Shown here one piece after another: positions 57,050 to 64,000 of a stretch of 64,000 nt of DNA. The DNA lies in contig JAKJHU010000659.1 of NCBI GenBank assembly GCA_022316685.1, positions 62,001-126,000 of the forward strand, written 5' to 3'. Numbering within the stretch: the stretch's first letter is position 1; each line of letters begins with the position of its first letter. The position numbers were made by a program, and so were the translations under genes. Origin of the DNA: Progne subis subis. Its lineage: Eukaryota > Chordata > Aves > Passeriformes > Hirundinidae. The notes under the pieces are model-generated. The model did no database searches and was not told the DNA's origin. It saw only the letters and a program-made list of their open reading frames with translations.

Positions 57050-59669
57050 TGTGGACTGGGGAGTTGTGCCATTGGTAAGGTTTTCATTGTTACTGTTCTC
57101 CCCTAAGAAAACAGGACAGGGTACCGGTGGTACCTACTGGGAGTCTGTTATCGTCCACCCAAGCAGGAAGAAGAGCTGGACAACTTATTCTATAAGCAGC
57201 TGGAGAATGTTTCAGGATCACCAGCCCCTGTTCTTGTAGGTGACTTTAACCTGCCAGACATCTGCTGGGATCTCCATACAGCAGCAAAGAGGCAGTCCAG
57301 GAAGGTTTTGGAGTGTATGGAGAACAACCTGTTGTCACAGCTGGTGTGAGCCCACCAGGGGATGGACTATGTTAGACCTGTTGTTTGCAAATAGAGAAGG
57401 ACAGGTGGGAGATGTGGTGATTGGAGGATGCTTGGGGCACAGTGATCAAGAAATGAGAGTTATCAATATTTGGTGAAATCAGGAGGAACATCAATAAGAC
57501 TTTTACACTAAATTTCAGGAGGGCAGACTTTGGCCTATTTAGGAGACTTATTCAGAGAGTTCCTTGGGAAACAGCCCTTAAAAACAATGAAGTCCAGGAA
57601 GGGTGGGCGTGCTTCAAAGCAGAGATCTTGAGTGCAGAGGAACAGACTGTGTGCTGAAAGATGAGCTGACGAGGCAAACGTCCATCCTGGATGGGCAACA
57701 GGGTTTTGAAAGACCTTAGGAATAAAAAGAGGATGTACCATCTTTGGAAGGAGGGTCAGGTCTCTCAGGAGGTATTTAAGAGAGTTGCTAGGGCATGTAG
57801 GAAAAACAGTAGGGTGGCCAAAGCTCAGTTCAAACTTAATTTGACAGCTTTGTAAAGAATAATAAAAAATGTTTTTACAAATATATTAGAGGCAAAGGAA
57901 GGGTAAGACTAACCTTTGTTCTCTGCTGGATGTGCGAGGGAACTCAGTAACTGCAGATGAGGAGAAGGCAGAAGTGCTTGATGCCTTCTTTTCCTCAGTG
58001 TTTAGTGGGAAGACAGCTTGTCCTCAGGACAACTGCCCTCCTGGGCTGGTAGATGGTGTCAGGGAGCAGAATGGTCCCCCTGTTATCCAGGAGGAGGCAG
58101 TCAGAGAACTGCTGAGATGCTTGGATGTTCATAAATCTATGGGCCCAGATGGGATCCATCCCAAGGTGATGAGGGAGCTGGCAGATGAGCCTGCAAAGCT
58201 GCTCTCCATCATTTACCAACAGCCCTGGCTCACTGGTGAGGTTCCAGGTGACTGGAAGCTGGCCAATGTGACACCATTCACAAGAAGGGTGGGAAGGAGG
58301 ATCCTGGTAATTAGAGGCCAGTTAGCCTGACCTCAGTACCCGGTAAGGTCATGGAGCAGTTTATATTGAGTGTCATCACACAGCACCTACAGGATGGCCA
58401 GGGTATCAGACCCAGCAGCATGGGTTTAGGAGGGGTAGGTCGTGTTTGACCAGCCTGCTCTCCTTTTATGACCAGGTGACCCACCTGGTGGATGTGGGAA
58501 TGCTGTGGATGTTGTGTATTTGGACTTCAGCAAGGCCTTTGACACTGTCTCCCACAGCACACTCCTGGAAAAGCTGGCAGCCCACGGCTTGGACAGGAGC
58601 ACTCTTTGCTGGGTTAAGAACTGTCTGCATGGCCGGGCCCAGAGATGGTGGGGAACGGTGCTGCATGCAGCTGGCAGCCAGTCACCAGTGGTGTTCCTCA
58701 GGGGTCTGTGCTGGGGCCAGCTCTGTTCAGGATTTTTATTGACAACATGATGAGGTAATGAGTCTTTTATTAGTAAATTTGCAGATGACACCAAGCTGAG
58801 AGCATGTGTAGATCTGTTGGAAGGTAGGAGGGCTCTGCACTGAGACCTGGAACAGTTGGATGGGTGGACAGAGTCCAATAAGATGAGGTTTAATAAGTCC
58901 AAGTGCTGAGTCCTGCATTTTGGGCACAATAACCCCCGCAATGTTGTAATCTGGGGACGGTGTGGCTGGACAGTGCCCAGGCAGAAAGGGACCTGGGGCA
59001 CTGATGGACAGCAGGCTGGACATGAGCCAGCAGTGTGCCCAGGTGGCCAAGAAGGCCAATGGCACCTGGCCTGGATCAGGAATGGTGAGGTCAGCAGGAG
59101 CAGGGAGGTCATTCTTCCCCTCTACTTGGCACTGGTGAGGCCACACCTTGAGTGCTGTGTCCAGTTCTGGCCCCTCAGTTTAGGAAGGACGTTGAGATGC
59201 TTGAGTGCATCCAGAGGAGGGCAACAAGGCTGGTGAAGGACTTGGAACAGAAGTCCTGTGAGGAACTCTTGGTTTTCCTGGAGGAGAATCAGAGGAGGCT
59301 CCTGAGGGAGCTCTTGTTGGTTATCCTGGAGGAGACTCAGAGGTGACCTTCTCACTCTCTACAACTTCCTGAAGGGTGGTTGTAGTCAGCTGGGGATTGG
59401 TCTCTTTCTCCAGGTAGCAACTGACAAAATGAGAGGACACAGTCTGAAGCTGTGTCAAGTGAAATACAGGTTGGATATTAGGAAAAAGAAGGTGTGATAA
59501 AATATTGGAATGATCTGCCCGGGGAAGTGGTGGCATCACCATCCCTGCAGGTGTTTGAATAAAGTTTGGATGTTACACTCAGTGCCATGGTTTTGTTGAG
59601 GTGTTAGGGCATGGGTTGGACTCGATGATCTTGAAGATCTCTTCCGAGCTAGTGATTCCATGATTCTGT
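57050..59669 (+). mobile_element. CR1 LINE, 5'-truncated, copy 2
   Basis: Partner of 17,690-20,283. Endonuclease-like, RT (FADD at 58,778-58,789) and 3' tail segments are in the same order. The RT N-terminal stretch from 57,932 is open for 132 codons, longer than in copy 1, then frameshifts follow. A small insertion relative to copy 1 repeats a 'ctgaggagaatcagaggagg'-type phrase near 59,280-59,340. Inactive. Confidence 0.9.
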
Positions 59670-61799
59670 CAATTGTTAGGGAGTACAAGCCTGGCTGAAT
59701 GCAGAGAAAGAATCTCCAGAGCTTGCAGCTAGAAGTGGAGAGTTGTGTGATAATCATTCCAACACCCCGTGGACATCTTCAAAGTGATCCAGAACATGAA
59801 AATGGGCTGAAGAGGGAATTTGTTTCTGTGTTCAGTTTAGATGTTTCTATATCTGATGCACAGATATAAATCAAGATACATTCAGTTCATTGGAAGCAGC
59901 AGAACAAGCTCTCAGAGCAGATGACAGAAAGAATCTGAAAAGGAGAAATGCAGGGAATGACTTGGTGAACTTGGTCTGTAAGAAGGGTCATTTTGTCCAA
60001 ATCATTTCCAATCCATTCCCTCTGCTTTTGTCTTTCCTAACAAGGGCAATTGAATCTCAGATTTCCCATGAAATGAGAGCCCCGAGCTTGTGGAACTGCC
60101 TGAAAGATGTCCTGTTCCTCTGCAGGAACACTCAGGCTGAAACAGGAGCCTGAGCCCTGTCTTGGGAAGCCTCCTCTGAGCTGGAATTTGTGCTGTGCTG
60201 GGAGAGGAGGAGGAGGAGGAGGGGGAGAACGATGGGCGCTGTGTGTCAGGAGCAGGAGGTTTGGGCCGCAGGACATTCCGCCTGTGCCGCTGCCCCGCAA
60301 TCGGCGGCCGTGCCCGGGGCTCTGGGCCTGGCCCCGCGTGCGCTGAGCTCCCGACACTGCGGGAGCTCCCCGGGCTGGGCTCAGGTTCTGCTGGGACTGG
60401 GCAGCAGGCTGGGCTCCAACTGGGATCAGCAGCAGCTGGAAATACCTCTGGGCATCTCCACTTTGTGCTGCTGCCCGGAAGAAACAATTGTTAGGAAACT
60501 GAATACACGAACACCAGAGGTTTATGTAAAGAAAGACTTAAGATTCCCCTTTTAATGTATAACCCCCTGATTTTTAATTCTTACAGGATTTATGGGTTTT
60601 CCCCATTGATATTTTCACCTTTCAATATTCAGTTTCATTTACAAACAAACCTACAGTTTGTCTGTAAAGGCAAACTTCTTCTTTTCCATTCAACAATCAG
60701 TAGAATCCTTTCCATTGTTTCTCTTGTCTCTCAGTGCTAGTTTTATCTACCAGCAGACCCAGAACTTGATTTGTAAAGACAAATCTTGTCATTCCTCCCA
60801 CAATGAATTGAGTTGAGAAGTTCTGTTTTTCTTTCTTCTGGTGGATTTTTACTTTTTTTTTTTGACACTCCAGAGGCAATTTCTGTGATGGCCTCTATCA
60901 ATTCTATTTCAGCAGCACCAGCAATAGGGCTGTGTTTGAGTGCTGCAAATGTGGCCTGTGTGGATTTAATTCTCCTTGACTTAGTGCTCAGGGAATGGTG
61001 AGTATTTTGAGATCTGTTAATCATGATGCCTGAAGAAAAGTATCTGAGTTCCCTGTCAGGAAAGCACGGTCCGAAGCACCAACCGAAAGAGGCAATTGCA
61101 GTTTTAAGGATAAAATTCAATTGCAACCAAAAGAGGGGCAAGAGCAGCCATGGTCTAAAATTCCCAAGGCAAAGGCAGCAGCAGCCTCCTGCTGTCACCT
61201 CAGGGTGAGTAAAACAGTGCTGAAAACAGCGCTGGAACCCGATCCTTTCTTTCTCTGGAGGCTGGCTCAGGGCAGCACAGCCGGGCCCGGAGGAATCAGG
61301 GCTGTTTGTGGGTGATTGTCGCTCTACTCCAGAATGCAGCTGGAAAATCCCCTGGGAAGCCGAGGCAGGAGCAGGTGGGAAGGGGCCGGCTGCTGCTGCT
61401 CCTGCCCGGGAGCCCCGGCTGGGCCGGGCCGGCGCCCGCTGCGCTGCGGCTCCTGCTGCTGCCAGAGCCGGGCGGGACTCGGGCACAGGGAATGGACACG
61501 GGGGGACAGCAAAGGCCTGGGCGGCTGCAGGGATGTTCGCGCTGGGGCCAGCGCCAGCACACAGCTTCAGCCGCAATGAACCCCGAGGGGAACGCTGGGG
61601 AAAGGCTCCATTTCAGCCTTTCTTTACTCATGGCTGTGAAGGGACCGAAATCAAAGGAGAACAAGCAGGGCCCGACCCCTTCTCCTTTGGGAGGAGCCCA
61701 TGCCTGGGGCTGTGAGGGGCTGTGAGGGGCCATGAGGGGCTGTGAGGGATTGTGAGGGGGAAAAAGGGTCTCTGAGAGGCTGTGGGAGGCCAGGCACTT
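59670..61799. other. GC-rich blocks and LTR-like remnant, copy 2
   Basis: Partner of 20,284-22,499. CpG-rich blocks lie at 60,250-60,400 and 61,300-61,600. The LTR-like remnant at 60,500-60,870 lacks about 190 bp present in copy 1. About 85 bp near 61,645-61,730 and a short 'ctgtgaggggc' repeat are present here but not in copy 1. No gene recognised. Confidence 0.5.
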
Positions 61800-61990
61800 C
61801 ATGGAACCAAGGGTCCATTATGACACTTGGAACCAAGGAGATTCCTGTTGACAGTACAGAACTTCATGGAACCAAGGGGCCATTGTGGCACAGCAAGGCC
61901 TTGTGGAACCAAAGAGACCATGGTGACACTACAGAACCTCATGGATCAAAGCGTCCTTGTGACACTGCAGAACCAAGGAGAATGTTGTTG
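61800..61990 (-). repeat. 36-37-bp array in reverse orientation, copy 2
   Basis: Partner of 22,500-22,700. It ends at a deletion of about 105 bp relative to copy 1. Confidence 0.8.
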
Positions 61991-62754
61991 GCAGAGTGTC
62001 TGAGCACAGCTGCTGCAGGGATCCATGTACAGGTATGACTATGGAATGGGATAGACCAGACCAGGATAGTCCCGTTGGGAATGATCTGCAGTTCAGAGCA
62101 GAATGATGGTCTGGTCCAAGTGCCTGAGCCCTCCAGGGCTGACCAAAAGTGAAAGCAGTCATTAAGGGCACTGTCCAAATGTCTCTTAAACACTGACAGC
62201 CTTGGGGCATCAACCACCTCTCCAGGGAGCCTGTGCAGTGTTTGAGCACCCTCTCAGTAAAGAAACACTTTCTCCTGTGCAGTCTAAACCATCCCTGGTA
62301 CAGCTTTGACCCATTCTCCCACGTTCCATCCCAGGATATGAGGGAGAAGAGAAAGGGAAATGCAGGGCAGAGCCAGGGGCAGCGAGATGGGAGTGTGCAG
62401 CCTGCAGGGACACAGCAGCAGCTGTGGGACAGCGCAGGACAAGCTGTGCTGGACATGGCCAGAGCCCTGGCAGGGCTGGCAGTGCCCAGGAGAAGCCAAG
62501 TCTTGGTGCCCTGGGGCACTGCAGGGTCTGTGCCACCAAGGGCTGTGAGGAGACACCTTGTCCTGAGGCCCTGGGGCCTCCTGGCACAGCCCCAGCAAGG
62601 CTGGGCACTGTCAGCCCCTTGTCCTGCCCTCAGCATCCCCCCACATCCCAGTGGCCTCAGGGATCTGCTGGGACCAGTCCCTGGGGAGCCTTGGGCAGGA
62701 ATGGCCCTGGGGGGCTCCTGAATGCTCCCAGGGACTGCAGGTTTTCCAAAGGAC
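61991..62754. other. Unassigned GC-rich DNA, copy 2
   Basis: Partner of about 22,804-23,560. No gene recognised. Confidence 0.5.
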
Positions 62755-63215
62755 TTTGGGTTTTGCTTTGGCCTGGCAGTCTCTGAGGGGTTTGTGCAAT
62801 CATGGCCTCCAATTATCTGCTGTAATTAGTCCCTGGAGATGTTTTGTCAGTAACAACACTCAGTGGGGCTCATTAATGCCTCAAAGTACTCAAGAGTCAT
62901 TCAAGTACTACTTTTTGACCTGAATCCCTGAGAGGTTTGTGCAGTCATGGCCTCCAATTATCAAATACTTAATGAGTCCCTAGAGAGGCTTTGTATTGAC
63001 ACTCAGTGGGGCTCATTCATGCTTTGAGATACTCGAGGGTTTTTAAGGTACTTTGGGTTTTCCTTTCCCCACTGAGTCTCTGAGAGGTTTTTGGGCAATC
63101 ATGGCCTCCAATTCTCTCCTCCAAGGAGTCCATGAGGAGCCTGTGTTGGGGATGGACCTCAGTGGGACCCATGAATGCTGTGAGACACTTTGGTTTTTTC
63201 CTGTGACTTGGACTG
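62755..63215. repeat. 145-154-bp tandem repeat, 3 units, copy 2
   Basis: The phrase 'catggcctccaatt' recurs at 62,801, 62,946 and 63,100. Unit number is the same as in copy 1. Confidence 0.85.
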
Positions 63216-63321
63216 CTAGAAAGGTTTGTGCAATCTCCTCTCAGGCCCTGAGGGCTCAGCACCAAATGCACCATGGGGCTCCTGGGATCAAGCAAGTCCT
63301 GACAAACCATGGCTGTGCCTT

Positions 63322-64000
63322 TGTGAGGAATAAAAATAAGAAAGGTGCAGAGCATTAGGGGTTCGTGTTAAGTTGAATAGCTGTTGGTTACTTGTTCTTG
63401 TTACCTGTTTTATGCATTAATGTTATCTGTCTTTGTTATCTGTTCTATGTACCCTAGAAACCAGTTCTGTGTACCCAATGTTGTGCATTCCCCTTACCCG
63501 AGTTAGGCCCCTAAACCCAATTGTTCAATCCCAGTTTCCCCTTACCTTATCCCAAGTTAGGCCTCCGCTGCTCCCCGATTGGCCCGTTGAGTCAGCATCA
63601 CCACATGTCTATGCCCACCGAACACTGACATCGCCTGCCTCCCATCGGCTCTACCTCAACTACCCATCAACCTGGAGGCACCGCCCAAGAGACCGACCAC
63701 TTTCCATCGAGTACCACCCAATATGGAAATAAGGGGGACTCCCAAGGTGCACCTCTTAGCCGGAAGTGGGGTACATACCAACAACCCCTAGTGATAATGA
63801 GCCGGCTCCACTTCCAACAAAATAGAAGGTATCAACGGGTGAGGAAGACCTTCAGGCACCTGTGGACTTAGTCAGACTGATATCCAGGTTCTCACCCTGA
63901 CTTCAGAGGCACCCACTGGGAGACACCCCCTGGCCCAACACACACTGCGAGCGAGACCTGAGGGACTCCTGTGAGGCAAAACTCCTGACTCTGCGGCTGC
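63322..64000 (+). mobile_element. Start of an LTR-like element, cut by the right edge
   Basis: Copy 2 stops matching copy 1 here and the new sequence begins TGTGAGGAATAAAAA. It contains a CCAAT-type box (63,718-63,722), purine/pyrimidine patches and no long coding frame, as expected of an LTR U3/R. The 3' end and any target duplication lie outside the window. It could instead be unrelated sequence at a duplication breakpoint. Confidence 0.5.

Larger units (their letters stand above)
39036..63321. repeat. Segmental duplication, copy 2
   Basis: Direct-orientation partner of 1-24,140. It may begin further left, since copy 1 is cut by the window edge and no left boundary can be seen. It ends at 63,321, where an LTR-like element starts. 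It carries a solo LTR (40,416-41,060), a 155-bp local duplication (42,801-43,110), a 781-bp block missing from copy 1 (44,866-45,646), and lacks a 1,178-bp block present in copy 1. Confidence 0.95.

Noticed and set aside
1..64000. tRNA, rRNA or other structured RNA genes
   Set aside because: I looked for conserved boxes and cloverleaf patterns by eye and saw none; a covariance-model scan would be needed to exclude them.

Overview
The window looks like nuclear DNA of a songbird (passerine). The evidence is PIM1-like serine/threonine kinase copies of the kind amplified in songbirds, CR1 (chicken repeat 1) LINE fragments, several bird-type endogenous retrovirus (ERV) LTRs, and an avian OR14-like olfactory receptor. 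Gene content is low. No intact protein-coding gene could be supported: every recognisable gene or transposon frame is broken, at least in the sequence as given.

The main feature is a segmental duplication in direct orientation. Bases 1 to about 24,140 (copy 1, cut by the left edge) match 39,036 to about 63,321 (copy 2) in the same order, with an offset of about 39.0-39.2 kb. Each copy holds, in order: a reverse CR1 fragment; a TGACATCA-rich array; a 3' olfactory-receptor fragment; an ERV LTR containing a 39-bp minisatellite; a 36-37-bp repeat array; a 51-bp minisatellite; two tandem PIM-like kinase pseudogenes on the minus strand (a decayed unit B downstream of a better preserved unit A); a 2.6-kb CR1 element on the plus strand; GC-rich blocks; an inverted 36-37-bp array; and a roughly 150-bp tandem repeat. 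The copies differ by a solo LTR in copy 2, a 1,178-bp loss in copy 2, a 781-bp loss in copy 1, minisatellite copy numbers, and many single-base indels.

The spacer (24.14-38.5 kb) contains a reverse LTR, a 5'-truncated gammaretrovirus-like provirus (pol, env remnant and 3' LTR, with a younger solo LTR nested in pol), a complex satellite region of about 185-bp units interrupted by 36-37-bp repeats, GC-rich unassigned DNA, and an almost complete but frameshifted olfactory receptor pseudogene. An LTR-like element begins at 63,322, where copy 2 stops matching copy 1, and runs off the right edge.

The most informative observations are: (1) PIM unit B, where an activation-segment exon of exactly the same length as in unit A is fused to the start of exon 2 and has lost its kinase signatures; (2) PIM unit A, broken by different single-base indels in the two copies; (3) rapid minisatellite turnover between two otherwise similar copies; (4) LTR insertions with readable target-site duplications that give relative ages. 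Boundaries marked 'about' were placed by eye, without alignment tools.
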